Shown here in pieces: positions 25,191 to 35,864 of a stretch of DNA of 62,000 bases. The position numbers were made by a program, and so were the translations under genes. A model generated the notes under the pieces. The model was given only the letters and a program-made list of their open reading frames with translations. It had not been told where the DNA came from and did no database searches. The DNA lies in NCBI RefSeq assembly GCF_030272615.1, contig NC_081415.1, forward strand, positions 625,333,740-625,395,739, given 5' to 3'. The DNA comes from Cryptomeria japonica (Eukaryota; Streptophyta; Pinopsida; Cupressales; Cupressaceae). Every line of letters starts with the position of its first letter. The stretch's first letter is position 1.

Positions 25191-25496
25191 TGACAACTTT
25201 TAGAAGAAAAACATATAAGGCATAAATTTTTTGATTAATTAACATAACCGCCTAGGCAAAGAACAAGGGGGGACACTTCCTACGACCCCATGACCCATTA
25301 CTTAAGTGAATAAAGTAACGAAAGATTAGAAACCAGAGGGTTTAAAATGAAAACAAGAGGACCCAAAATCAAAAACCCTTAAACCCTTGAGGTCTAGAAC
25401 AAAGCTGAAGCATTTGGAACGACATCCTATTCAAAAATTCAACAAACCATAGCCAATCATGGGAAAAGAGAAGCCCATTTTTAATCAGTGATAACA

Positions 25497-25501
25497 CATT
25501 C
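25497..25501. repeat. 5-bp target-site duplication of the Tat element, right copy
   Basis: CATTC, identical to 5120-5124, directly after the AACA end of the LTR. Confidence 0.9.
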
Positions 25502-26955
25502 ACAAAATGGTCCCTCTTCCTACTGGTTCTTCCCCATGTGAACCCATGGGAGAGCTTGTATATGAATACCCTAGTGTGCCCATCCTGAAGGAATCTTGAG
25601 AAATTTCTCTTCTCCAACCTCATAATAATGGTAACCTACATCACAATGGAATAGAATGTGAGTCTATGAAAGGACTCAATAAGAACTCTATCTCTACCTT
25701 GGAATTTGTCGTCATTTCTAATTTTCCAGATATACCATAGGATATCACAAGAGAGAATATATCAAAAGAGATTAGTGTCCTTTTTAATATCATAAATAGA
25801 GCCAGAAACAATATCCATAATATTAACAATTATAGGAATAGAAAAGCCAAACACGAGCCAAATTTCTCTAGCAATAATGCATTCAAAATAGATATGTCTG
25901 ACAGATTCTGTCACTTTGCAAACACTGCAAATATCATCATTGTGTTTCTCCTTCCTAAAAGGCAGCTTGTTAAGAGTAAATAGCCACTTGAAACACTTCT
26001 TCTTGGGAGTCTGTGACTACTCCATAATATCATGAGCACTTTATGCCACTGTGCAATAGAAAGGTCAGCATGTGAAAAGGAATTGATATGCAATAGAATA
26101 GAATCATTATATGTCATACCATTATAAGTAGATTTAGCCTTAATGTTAGTTAGAAGAGTACCATCATACCAGGCAAATGTAAGGAATCTATCCTCACAAA
26201 CTAAGCATTTTTTTGGAAGCTACAAATCATGACATGCATAATAATCATATTATAGGTCCTCTTATTGGAGCCCAGGAGATCAAATTTATTATAAATCTCA
26301 TCCCAGGTAATAAGCCAGTCATTAGTAATAGTATCTTTAAAACAACATATACCTTTGTTAACCCACCTTTGGCATAATAGCCTTGAGTAAGAGCAAGGGG
26401 CTTTGAATTGTGGTAAAGATTCCACCAAATAGATCTTTCTTTGCAGATGAGATCATTATTGTTGGCCCCAGTGTTAGAAATCCTGGTCCTAATAACTTCC
26501 CATGCTCTCCAAATGGATTTGAAGACAAGGGAGCCTAAGACAGAAACTGGGAAACTACCAACTACTAGGTCGCAAAAGGGGAGGGATTTCCAAATTTTGG
26601 ACCCTTTGGGAACCACCATCTTAATGTTATTCCTGATAAGAACCTTCCATGGCTCATTACCTTCTAGAGCATGGAAGATCCATTTTGTTGGCAAGACAAT
26701 GCCTTACAATATGAGGTTCTTCAAGCCCAATCCCCTCCCCACCTTCTTCTCCATAGAACACCAATCCCACCTCACAGAATGCATCTTCATGTCACCTTTC
26801 CCATATGACTAGAGAAATTTGTTGATGGCTTAACATCCAAAATGATGCATAGTATATACTATATAAAGACAATATCTTCTGGTAGACCTGTAATCTCCCT
26901 GCTAAGGATAGATAGTGCTTAACCCACTTATCCAACTTGCTCTCAATGTTCCCTC
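25502..26955 (-). pseudogene. LINE ORF2: RT thumb, zf-RVT and following segment
   Basis: Continues ORF2 after the solo LTR. Just left of the LTR it reads LDKWVKHYLSLAGRLQVYQK, the conserved post-RT block of plant LINEs. Further on is the zf-RVT: FKWLFTLNKLPFRKEKH, then ICSVCK, then HIYFEC (C-x2-C and H-x3-E-C), near 25990-25850. After it come LFWYILSCDILWYIWKIRND and KRNFSRFLQDG, up to the Tat insertion at 25502. Several frameshifts. The joined protein carries on at 5119-4783. Confidence 0.87.
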
Positions 26956-26960
26956 TAATC
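26956..26960. repeat. 5-bp target-site duplication of the solo LTR, left copy
   Basis: TAATC, repeated at 28449-28453. Removing the LTR and one copy restores the LINE reading frame across the site. Confidence 0.88.
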
Positions 26961-28448
26961 TATTGGCATTATGTGAACTGGTATGAGGACATATTAACAT
27001 TGTATGTTGTCATTGATGTCAATATGCTGAAGAGGTGAGAATTGGCATACATGAGAACTGGTATAACACTGTGAACTGACATTTGTGCCAAAGTGAAGCG
27101 GTATGTTTGTTCAAGGTGAACTGGCATATGGTTATGGGAACCGGCACATGGAAGCATTGTATGACTACCGGTTGGTAGTCTCAACTTTAGGGTTTCTGGT
27201 TGAAGTGCTTCAAGCCTGTGTGGCTCAATCGGTGACTTTGTGTGATGAGTTTGCATGCTAACGAAGAACAGATCATGTTGCCACATAAGCCTTGTGCGCA
27301 TGAAGGATCTTGCATGAAGGAGATTGTTCCTATCTACCTCAGGAATGTGCAAAGTCTATAAAATGGTGATAATGTGTGATGGGTTATCAGCCACCATGAA
27401 ATCAGTGGAAATGGATGATCGAGAATGTCTTGAGATTGGATCAAGAACTGTTGCATTTAATGCAGTGTGCTCGATGGTCAGGATTGAACCATTTGAATTC
27501 CTTAACCTAACAGGTTTAGGGTTTAGGGTTTATGCTACCGACCTATTTGTTTTCCTATAAGGTTGATGTTGTGTCTCTTTCTGAGGTTGTTGGTAAAAGT
27601 TGTCAGTGTGTATCCAAGAGAAGGGATATGTGATTCTTGCCAGACCAAAAGGAGAGAAGTGATACCTGTAGAGTGTAAGTGTAGAAGGTGAAGAGGAGCT
27701 TAAGCGGATCTACATTGGCATTTAGTGTTGTTACTAGATCATTGTAATACCTATTGATCTCTAACCACTTCAACAGTTGAGAAATCCCTTAATAGGGTAG
27801 CTTTAACAAGCTTGTTGTAAACCCTTTAACAGGGTGACTCAAAACCATTGAGTTCTTGAAATCCTCTAACAAGGTAACCTTTAACAGGGTTTAAACCTTA
27901 ACAAGGTATTCTAGCCATCCCTTAACCGGGTGATCCCTAACAGGATTGGTTCCTATCAGAACCTATTGTATCAATATTTAATCGGACAAGGCTCCTAACA
28001 GAGTGGACTTCTAAAGAGTCCAAAAACCAGCATGTGGGTATTCATCCCCACGGTGGTTTTTCCCTTTTGGGTTTCCACGTGAAAAATATGTGTGTTATGT
28101 GTGATGTCTTCTTCATGTGATGCTTTGTTGTTTGCTGTCAAGTGGTGAATCTTGTTGATCTAGTTGCTCATATGTATATCTTTGATGGTAGATTACTTGT
28201 TCATGCATTAGGGTGAAAAGGAAATGAAGTGTTAGATTGTATGAGAAGATAAGTGTTAGCCAGTTTATGCTTGTCTCAGTTATTCTAGGTTTTGCTGGTT
28301 GTACTCTATTTGAGGACCAATGTCACTGTTTGTCTGTCAATGCACAGTCTCTACAGACAAACTGGTTCAAGAGTGTGTTTTTGTCTATACTGATTCACCC
28401 CCCCCTCTCAATACCGGTTGGGTACTACTCGTTCATCATTGTGTTATC
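26961..28448 (+). mobile_element. Solo Ty1/copia LTR, 1,488 bp
   Basis: A single LTR, plus orientation, from TATTGGCATTATG (start TG mutated to TA) to TTATCA, with TAATC TSDs and no internal region. It is related to the copia LTR at 41131-42372 in reverse orientation: both start with TGTTGGCATTATG-like sequence, share a CCACGGTGGTTTTTCCCTTT block, and end with a C-rich run followed by CCGGTT and TTATC. It arose by LTR-LTR recombination of a full element. It carries a cluster of CCCTTTAACAGGG mini-palindromes (27781-28010). Confidence 0.87.
27513..27531 (+). repeat. Short plant-telomere-like repeat (TTTAGGG)
   Basis: GGTTTAGGGTTTAGGGTTT, about 2.5 units, inside the solo LTR. Too short to be a telomere relic; it may be a chance or telobox-like motif. 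Confidence 0.5.
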
Positions 28449-28453
28449 ATAAT
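28449..28453. repeat. 5-bp target-site duplication of the solo LTR, right copy
   Basis: TAATC, same as 26956-26960. Confidence 0.88.
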
Positions 28454-29544
28454 CCACATCTCATTTAGGGAAGGGGAGACCAAGAATGGGATTCCCAAGT
28501 ACCTTACTAGTTTGTTAGGTCCACCCCATTGATAGCTATAATGGTTCATCCAGTTAGGCAGTTCATATTTCCAACCCCACAAAGTGGACTTGGTTTGAGA
28601 AATTCTATCCTTGGAAGCTTCACCAAAGAATAATGCAGTATCATTGAAAAATTGTATGTTGATCAGATCCAAGTTATTCGGAAGAGAGATTCCTCTGATT
28701 CTGGGAGAGAGGTTGTTATCTCTTAGTAATCAGAAGAGAGCATCTGAAGAAATAACAAATAGGGTCGGAGCCAAAGGGAAACCTTGTCTAATGGGCCTAC
28801 CCAGTTTGATATCTTGTGTTAAGGAGCCATTAATTTCAATCTATGTAGAGGCATCCTTGAGAAGGACTTGAACAAATTAACAAAATTCCTTGGGAAACTC
28901 AAATGCCTCTAACATCATTAAAATAAAACCCCATTCAACTCTATCATAGGATTTCTCAAATTCAAGAAGGAACATAGCAACATCACGATTGGAGATCTTG
29001 GCCCACTCCATAGCTTCCCAACTAGTGATAAGGTTCTCAAGGATATACCTACCCTTTATGAAACCAGCCTGGGTGGGATAAATAAACTTAGGAAGCACAT
29101 TCTAAAGCCTATGGGATAGAACTTTAGCTAAAATCTTATATGAAACATTGAGGAGAGTGATGGGACACCAATTCTTAATCAGAGACTTATCACCATATTT
29201 GGGGAGAATCTTAATAATGCCCTTATTTATGTCATTTCCAAGTGAACCCTGCCTAAATGCTTCTTCATATATTTCTAGTAGGTCGTCACATATCCAACCA
29301 ATGTTAGCCTTGTAAAATTCTATTAGAAGCCCATCAGGTCCCGAAGATTTGTCATCTTTAAGGGTCCTGATATCCTTCTCAATTTACTCCACAGAGATAG
29401 GTTTCTTAAGAGCCAGACTATCTTCTTCAGAAATTCTCTTGGGGATAAGGCTCCTACATGTCTCTCTAGTAGTTTGGGAGGAGGGTGAATCTTTGGAGGA
29501 GAACAAATTTTGATATAATAGTAGGAACTCCCCTTTGATACCAC
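28454..29544 (-). pseudogene. LINE ORF2 reverse transcriptase
   Basis: RT for target-primed reverse transcription. Visible blocks: TQAGFIKGRYILENLITSWE (29098 down), MFLLEFEKSYDRVEWGFI (normally DFEKAYDxVxW; the first catalytic D is E here), and IQFFNDTALFF, where the usual FADD/YADD box reads FFND. This is followed by KLVRYLGIPFLVSPSLNEMW at the solo LTR junction. At least two frames are used, so it is broken. The mutated active-site aspartates alone make it inactive. Confidence 0.88.
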
Positions 29545-30780
29545 CTAACTGAGCAAATTCTTTACCATCAACCCATAATCTATCTACCTTTTATCGGCAT
29601 TACTTATGTCTAAGTAAGTTGAAGAAAAATTTAGATCCTTTATCACCCAACTATAACCATTGTGTTTTGGCTCTAACCATAGCCCCCTGTACCTTAGTCT
29701 TTTGAATCCTCCTCAGATTATCTCTAGCCTGTGCCACTAAATGAGAAAACTCAAGGTCACTAGGTTATTTTTGGATCAACACCTCTGCATTGTATAGCTT
29801 TTCAGTGAGAAGTCTTTACTCACATCTGTAACCTTTTTCTTTTTTTTGACCAATAGTCTTAAGTAAACACTGCCACCTATTAAGATTCTTAATCCATCTT
29901 CTAATGTGGGACTACGAGTCTTGGTTCCATCTATTGATCTACATAATAATGAATATGGCTACTAGAATATCTTGGTCTTCCAGCAACCTAGTGTTCACCA
30001 AAAACTTATCATGACTACCACTCTGGAGTGGGGTGCAATCTCTCAGATAGATGTGCGCTATAATAGAATGATTGTCCAAGAGAGAGATTGACCACACCAT
30101 CACCGAATTTCCCTGACTATCTAGATTGAAAGAGTAGAAATCCCTATCAACATAGAACCTGTCAAGCCTACAATAAATCCTACTATGTCTTTTTGATAGT
30201 TACACCATGTGAACCATATACCCTTGTGGATATGTTTCAATCCTTTTAGGGGATCAAAGAGCCTCTTAATAATCATCATCCTATTCCATTGCAACCTCTC
30301 AACACCTTTCTATTCCATACCAACTCCCCCCATCTTGTCTATCTGGTTCTCTATCATGTTGAAGTCTCCCCTCATAATCCAAGGGATATCTAGAAGTATG
30401 CATATCCATTTCCATAGCTCTAATCTATCTCAATAGTCATTGGGAGCATAAACAAAGAAAACTCCAAAAATAGAGTTATCAAGCTCAAGGGAGACCCACA
30501 CTGCTCTATTGCATGGGGAATGTCCAAAATTGAGAATGGAGTCTCTCCATTTAGCATTGACTATGAGCGCAATCCCTCCTTTCCCTTTGTTATGCTCGAT
30601 ACATAATTTAACATCATCTCTCTATATAAAGTCTAGATTTACCTCAAGTGTGAACTTCACTGCTTTAACTTCTTGCAACATGACCAGATCATCAACTCTA
30701 TTCTGGTTGAGGAACCTCCTAATGATATGCTTCCTATCAGGGGATTCAATTCCCCAAACATTCCATAATATCAGCTTCAT
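29545..30780 (-). pseudogene. LINE ORF2 start and AP-type endonuclease
   Basis: ORF2 begins with ATG at 30780 (MKLILWNVWGIESPDRKHII), the classical start of a plant L1 endonuclease (WNVxG). Further motifs: VMLQEVKA (catalytic E), FGVFFVYAPND near 30450 and MRGDFNMIENQ near 30370 (GDFN). The endonuclease nicks target DNA. The later part (about 30000-29545) is a linker to RT with many stops. The ATG overlaps the end of ORF1 by 35 nt. Confidence 0.88.
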
Positions 30781-32550
30781 CAACAATAAGAGAATTATTT
30801 TGGCTCTTTGGTAGTTTTGAAACCGTTGAAGCACTCAGGGAGCTCTGTTTTCCCATCAACCTTTTTGGGAAGGGGAGGGATTCTATTTTTAGATCCCCTA
30901 GGTCATCCCATTTTTCTCCTAGGTCAAGGATTAGGCCCATCACTATCAATATCTTCCAATTCATCTCCTTCAATTTCACAATCATACAAGGAGTCCTCAC
31001 CCTGGTCAGTCTCCCCAGTTGCAACTAAGAAGTTGGAGGTCAACTCAACCTCATCCTAGGACTCCCAATCACCCACACTATTAAGATCTTCAAAAGGACC
31101 AAGACTAGATAGTGTTAGGATAATGTTAGGGTTATCTTTACCAATAGTGGGGTTAACAGTAATGATCTCTAAAAAACCAGAATCTACATTATCAACAGTG
31201 TTTTTAACATGAGAGGAAGGAACCTTTACATCAATGGGAGGAGTGGGGAGGGGAATTCCCTCCTCCCTACGGGGGTCCAGAGTCTTCGAAGGCTCACTTG
31301 ACTCTGTTATTATTGTTGAAGACTCTACTAGGAGATCATATTTATAAGAGACCTTGATAGAGTCTGAATCACTGAGGGGGGGAGGGTAGAATTCCCACCC
31401 CTACCCATCTCATTTCTATGGCAGCCCAATCCCTCGAATTCCTGAACCATAGATTTAACAAGGGAGTTTTTGTTAGCATTACCTCCAAATTTAACCTCAT
31501 GTGGAGTATCAATCATATCATCATCCATGGGGGTTGTGATAATCTCTTGCATAAAAGGATTGGTAGCAGACTTATCCTCTCTATGTTTCATGACATTTCT
31601 AACTTTTTTGAGAGCCAACTGTCAGGCCTTCTTCTTTTTATTCCTCTTGGCTTTAGGCATAACAAATTTGAATCCATCATTTTGGGCTTCAGACATTTGA
31701 GAGATGGCTTCAGACACAACATAGTGGGGGAGAGGATCTGCAATAAAGGTGCCAAAATCCACATTATTGTCTAGTGTGGGAAGCTCTTTATGAGAATAAA
31801 AAATCACCTTGTTGATCGTCTCCCTTAATGAGTCCAATTTGGCAATCAGAGGGGAAGAGTCTTCAGAAATGGGGATAGAAGAAGGAGGATCTTTCTTTTG
31901 GCCATCTAACATCATCTTATCATCCTTAGGGATTCTTGAGGCACCTCTTTTGGAGACCAAGATAGGGCAATTCCTTCAGATATGCCCTTCCCTCCGATAG
32001 AGGAAACAAATGTTGATTTCGGCTAGGGTTTAAATGAGGCGGGTAATCGGCTCCTCATCGATTTTATTATCGATGAATCTAGGAATGTCATGATCTAGGT
32101 TAAAAAGAAACAAGAACCCTAGCATCCAAATGAAGGATGAGGTTGGGAGAGTTGTCTATTTAGATGACTCTTCCTAATTTTAGGAATGAATTTCCACAGC
32201 AAAGGCGGGATATTTTTAATCTGCAACCATCTAGGGCATGAAAGAGCCAAAATATCATTGCTAACCACATCATGAGACCAATTTAGGGCATGAAACATGC
32301 ATTTATCAACCACTTAGAATTTTTTCTTAACGATCTCTCCCTGAGATTTATGATCCTTGAAGAAAACAATAAACAAACCCTTCTGGATCATGCCTGAATT
32401 TACCAGCATGCAATTAGTAGCATCTAGAATGGAGAATAAAGAGTCTATCATGGCTTCTTTGATCAATTTCCCACTGAATCCCATAGCCTCTTCCCGCGAG
32501 GCATCCGACCGTGCAACATTCAATGTCGTCCCTCCTGGATCGTCCCCCAT
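30746..32550 (-). pseudogene. LINE ORF1, nucleic-acid-binding protein
   Basis: Starts with ATG at 32550 (MGDDPGGTTLNVARSD) and ends at TGA 30746. The N-terminal half has the plant LINE DUF4283-like layout (MIQKGLFIVFFKDHKS, then DILALSCPRWLQIKNIPPLL). A CCHC knuckle lies near 32000-31970 (ICFLYRREGHI, stop, RNCP); its second Cys is Tyr and an internal stop interrupts it. The C-terminal part is charged and low complexity. Stops occur at 32314 and 32119, and a frameshift falls between 32119 and 31960. ORF1 coats the LINE RNA. Confidence 0.8.
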
Positions 32551-32756
32551 TAGGGATCATGCACGGTTGCATGCGCAGACTGCGAAGAGCCAACACACAC
32601 AAACAATGAAATAAATTCAAAAAGATATGCAGAGAGAAAAAAAATAGGCCTTACCACCTCCTCCACACATAGGGGTCAACTCCTCACCAAGCCCTAGCAG
32701 TCAATTGCCAGGTAGGAGTTACAGAGTCGTTTCATCCAAATTCTCAATTTGATTTC
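32551..32756 (-). other. LINE 5' leader
   Basis: Non-coding segment between the TSD and the ORF1 ATG, beginning GAAATCAAATTGAG on the element strand. A full leader with a TSD shows the copy is not 5' truncated. Confidence 0.7.
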
Positions 32757-32769
32757 CACAATATGTACT
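32757..32769. repeat. 13-bp target-site duplication of the LINE, right copy
   Basis: CACAATATGTACT, identical to 4727-4739. Confidence 0.85.
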
Positions 32770-33534
32770 TTTTAGTAATATTTGAATTACAATTAGAAAT
32801 ACCTCCTCTATAAATAAAAGTTAGATATTATTTATGGTAAAAATTGAAACAACAATATTGAAAGACTAAATAGATTCAACCACAAAAACCCTAGCCTAAC
32901 AACAACAAAGATCCACCATAACATATGAAGATTACCTAAGACAATGTAAATCAACAAAATCACAAAGATGATACCAACATATGTCCAATAAGGTTTGGAT
33001 CTCCATTGATCTTGCTTGATATATTTCCTCTCAGATTTTATGTGTGCACAAGAGCTCAACAAAGAATGTAAATGTGGTTGCAAGTAGGTTTGAACACATA
33101 TGAAAGTTTTAATGCTAGTCGAGGAGGATTGATAATGAAGGAAGCATCTTCTTATATAGAAGACACTTTATGAAATAGAGGGATAAGATTGAGAGGTGTA
33201 AAGGATAAATGGCCACCTAGGATTAGAGGGTAGGTAGAGGAAATAAGAAAATAATGAGAGGGTAGGTAGTGTAAGAATTAAGAGATGAATGACATGTGTC
33301 ATAGGTAGAAAAGGCTAATGAATTAATGAAATAAATAAAAGTATTTATTTAATTTAGGAAAAAGGATAATTTAAATAAATAAAAGCATTTATTTAAATGA
33401 GGAAAGGCTAGAAGAGGATAAATGAATTAATTAGATAAATAAAGATTTATTTAATTAATAGAAGGCTTAGGATAAAATAATTAAATAAATAAAAATATTT
33501 ATTTAATTAGATAGGACAATTTTAGGTGTCTACT
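32770..33534 (-). repeat. Part of the 3' LTR of the second Ty3/gypsy element
   Basis: On the element strand it begins GTAGACACCTAAAATTG beside a purine-rich PPT, then AT-rich TTATTTAATT repeats (33540-33320). A TATA-like TCTATATAAG sits at 33151-33160, about 375 bp in. It is truncated here by the LINE TSD. No second copy is present in the window, so the LTR call rests on the PPT, start motif and TATA. Confidence 0.6.
33151..33160 (-). promoter_or_regulatory. TATA-like box of the second element's LTR
   Basis: Minus-strand TCTATATAAG about 375 bp into the presumed LTR, the usual distance for a U3 promoter. Unconfirmed. Confidence 0.4.
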
Positions 33535-33549
33535 TTTTGCTCCTCTTTG
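33535..33549 (-). other. Polypurine tract of the second Ty3/gypsy element
   Basis: Element-strand AAAGAGGAGCAAAA-type run directly before the GTAGACACC LTR start. It primes plus-strand DNA synthesis. Confidence 0.6.
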
Positions 33550-33989
33550 AGACAATGTAGCTTGTCACGTTGTTTCAAAGAAGATAAGATGAATTGATAC
33601 AAAGTTGCCCCAAGATGGGAAGGATATGCCCCCTCAAGAGATTGGATGAAAATATCTAAAAAGATCATAGACAATCTCTCGATAAGAAAGAAAGGCTAGA
33701 AATGACTGACAAGATAGGAAGGAGTGACAAAGTCACAGGATAAAGAAGGCTCACACGGGAGACTAGGGCTAGGGGTAGTTTATAAGATAGATGATGAGGG
33801 AAAACATCCTCGTTGTCATCCACACACTTAAGAGGTCATAGTGCAGAGAGAGGAGAGAGCAGTCAGCAGGGATGGCATTGGTGCACAAATTCAATCGCGT
33901 TCACCGATATCAGAGGCCAACAGATGTAGGAATAGGAAGATGAGATCCATGATCCAACCGATCAAAAATGACTGAAAGGATGTCCAAAT
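33550..33989 (-). other. 3' internal segment after a deletion, no gene seen
   Basis: Non-coding sequence between the truncated RT and the PPT. The RT homology stops just after YVNDLLGK near 34000. RNase H and integrase, expected here, are absent, which marks a multi-kilobase deletion. Confidence 0.55.
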
Positions 33990-34917
33990 GTGTGTCTCTA
34001 TCTAATTATTTTCCCAAGAGGTCATTGACATAATCTTCTACAGTTACATGCATAAGATCATGAAAGATAGTAGTCATGGCTCGTTGGTATGTAGCACCTG
34101 CATTCTTTAGCCCAAAGGGCATGATATTCTAGTAAAAAGTTCCCCAAGGACAAGTAAATGTTGTTTTGTACTGATCTTCGAATGCGATTTTTATTTAATT
34201 ATAGCCAGAGAATCAATCCATCAAGGATAACATTTCATGACATGTTGTGAGATCTACGATCAGGTTGATGTTTAGCAATGGAAAGTCACCTTTAGGACAA
34301 GCTTTGTTGATGTCTCTAAAATCTGTGTATATTCTAATGTTGCGATCTAGCTTACTGACTGGTACTAGGTTGGAGATCCATTTAGGATAATCAATTGGTC
34401 ATATGAATCCGACATTCAACAATTTTTCAAGCTCCACCTTGACCAATAATGCCACTTGTGGATGCATCTTTCTTAATTTATGTTTCACTGGCTTTGCCCC
34501 CAGTTTAACTATCAAATGATGCATAACCAAGTCTAGATCCAGTCTAGGCATATTGGCATATGACCATGCAAAATTAATTTGTTGTTGTGTGAAGAAACTT
34601 ATGAACTTCGGTCTTTCTCTCTCTGTCAGAGATTGTGCTAGGAATATGTTATATGGAATCTCTTCTGTACCAATGTTTGTTTTGATGGTCTCCACTATTA
34701 CCATGGATGATTTTTATTCATATGATGTCGAGAGAATGTCAAGCCTTCCATCTTCGAGCACCTTAAAGAGGTTTTCACCCTCAGATACGTCCTTTCTTTT
34801 GACTTTTTTGGGGTCAGACAGTGCCACAATGTGGTTTTCACCGTAAAACCCATGATTTGTTTTTATTTTTACATTTTTGCGACTGAAAGGCACAACACCC
34901 TCACCAAAATATGTCAT
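33990..34917 (-). pseudogene. Truncated RT and pre-RT region (second Ty3/gypsy element)
   Basis: The pre-RT part is open from 34917 to 34399, with PKFISFFTQQQINFAWSYAN (conserved FAWS) and HKLRKMHPQVALLVKVELEK. After it RT continues with stops: YPKWISNLVPVSKLDRNIRI, YTDFRDINKACPKGDFPLL, KTTFTCPWGTF and MPFGLKNAGATYQRAM. The active-site box is YVND instead of YVDD. Everything C-terminal to it is deleted. Clearly inactive. Confidence 0.85.
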
Positions 34918-35487
34918 GTGTTGAGTTCTATAGTGTATCCCGCTTTATGGTCTCCAAGCAGAAGATCATCTTGTATGCCTAAATAGTTGATGAAAGCCTC
35001 ACCATTTTGGAATGTGTCAAATTGTAAATGTCCCTCATGGTCCCATCAATAAGTTGGTGGTGAACAAGGGGAAGGTCGTCAATGTTTTCAAAGTCAGCGG
35101 GTGTTAGGTGCAGATACAATTATATTCAGGTATGTCAAGATAGTTATAGAGGTCATCATTGGAACTCTCCTCATCTGTCTTGATCATGAACAAGTCCAAA
35201 TTGTCATCACTAAAAGTGCATTCCAGAATGGGTGTCCTCATTCTTTGTGATTTCAACCTAGAACCTAAAAGAAAAGACTATGTGGGATCATCAGGGGTTG
35301 TTTCTTGATCAACTTTGAATTTTCTATGAAATTCCTCTTCTTTTGTGGGTTCACCTAGTTTTCTCAATGTCTCGGTGAGTTCATAATCACTGAAGGATTT
35401 GTCTGAACCCCATTCCCATCAATTAGAGTTAGTGGAATAGAGGCTTTCTTGTTGATCATTGGAAATCATGATTTGCAATGCTCCTTC

Positions 35488-35715
35488 TTATTTGTGAGTG
35501 TTTACCCTGGAAGATATGAAAACAAGCCCTTTTGAGAGCTGATTTTTCAATGTCAATTCTGGTTGCAAAGGTTGAGTGATACCTTCTTTTCTTAAGCCAA
35601 GAGGACTTTTACCATCATACCCAAACTTTTGTACGATCTTGAATCCTTTGCCATATTTTTCACATGGCATCTTGATGTGATCTTGTGTACCATCTTCAGG
35701 GTCTTTGTAAAGCAT
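35488..35715 (-). pseudogene. G-patch domain (second Ty3/gypsy element)
   Basis: Between protease and RT lies a glycine-rich segment, YGKGFKIVQKFGYDGKSPLG followed by LRKEGITQPLQ, matching the G-patch pattern (spaced glycines with an aromatic residue and LG..G). G-patches are RNA-binding modules also found after some retroviral proteases. It is open, and in the same frame as the pre-RT region (34917). Confidence 0.75.
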
Positions 35716-35864
35716 TTTTTATAAGTCTTCTTCTTCCATTTCACCCCACTTTTGGAATATAGTAGGATCCCATTTTAGCGTAATGATAAAAACCCATTTA
35801 GAAGGATGTGGTCGTCCATATTCTTTTGGTGAACTCATAACTTTCTGTAAGCACATGGTTTGAT

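Larger units (their letters stand above)
5125..25496 (-). mobile_element. 20.4-kb Ty3/gypsy retrotransposon of Tat type with giant LTRs
   Basis: A complete LTR retrotransposon on the minus strand: 5' LTR 18896-25496, PBS 18874-18891, gag-PR-RNase H-RT-RNase H-INT (18697 to 11859), 3' LTR 5125-11713, 5-bp TSD CATTC. LTRs start TGTT and end AACA. Gag with a C-x2-C-x3-H-x4-C knuckle, two RNase H domains and a PBS of the TGGCRACTCTGCTGGGGA type fit the Tat/Ogre group as I know it. About 384 bp of LTR aligned by eye showed about 12 differences (about 3%), so the insertion is not recent. Both coding blocks are broken by stops and frameshifts. No polypurine tract is evident beside the 3' LTR. Confidence 0.93.
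18896..25496 (-). repeat. 5' LTR of the Tat element, 6.60 kb
   Basis: Direct repeat of 5125-11713 with the same internal plan: triplicated GC-rich zone (25190-23940), LTR reading frame (23473-19832), TATA box 19727-19735, then R-U5 to 18896. Ends are TGTT and AACA; TSD CATTC follows at 25497-25501. It is 12 bp longer than the 3' LTR, mainly a 10-bp segment near 20632-20641 absent from the other copy. Confidence 0.93.
4740..32756 (-). mobile_element. Full-length L1-type LINE, split by two later insertions
   Basis: A non-LTR retrotransposon read on the minus strand. From its 5' end at 32756 it has a roughly 206-bp leader, ORF1 (nucleic-acid-binding, 32550-30746), and ORF2 (endonuclease, RT, zf-RVT, C-terminal extension, 30780 down to 4783). 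A 3' UTR of about 40 bp and a short A-run (4741-4746 as T on plus) follow. A 13-bp TSD flanks it. Subtracting the Tat element (5125-25496 plus 5-bp TSD) and the solo LTR (26961-28448 plus 5-bp TSD) leaves about 6.15 kb, a usual full length for plant L1 elements. ORFs carry stops and frameshifts, so this copy is dead. The 5' end being intact with a TSD is notable, since many LINE copies are 5' truncated. Confidence 0.9.

Noticed and set aside
27513-27531. Interstitial telomere remnant
   Set aside because: Only about 2.5 TTTAGGG units within a copia LTR; too short to claim a telomere or a repaired break.
26961-28448. Miniature DNA transposon as the insertion in the LINE
   Set aside because: It has no terminal inverted repeats; its ends, internal blocks and 5-bp TSD match a copia LTR like 41131-42372.
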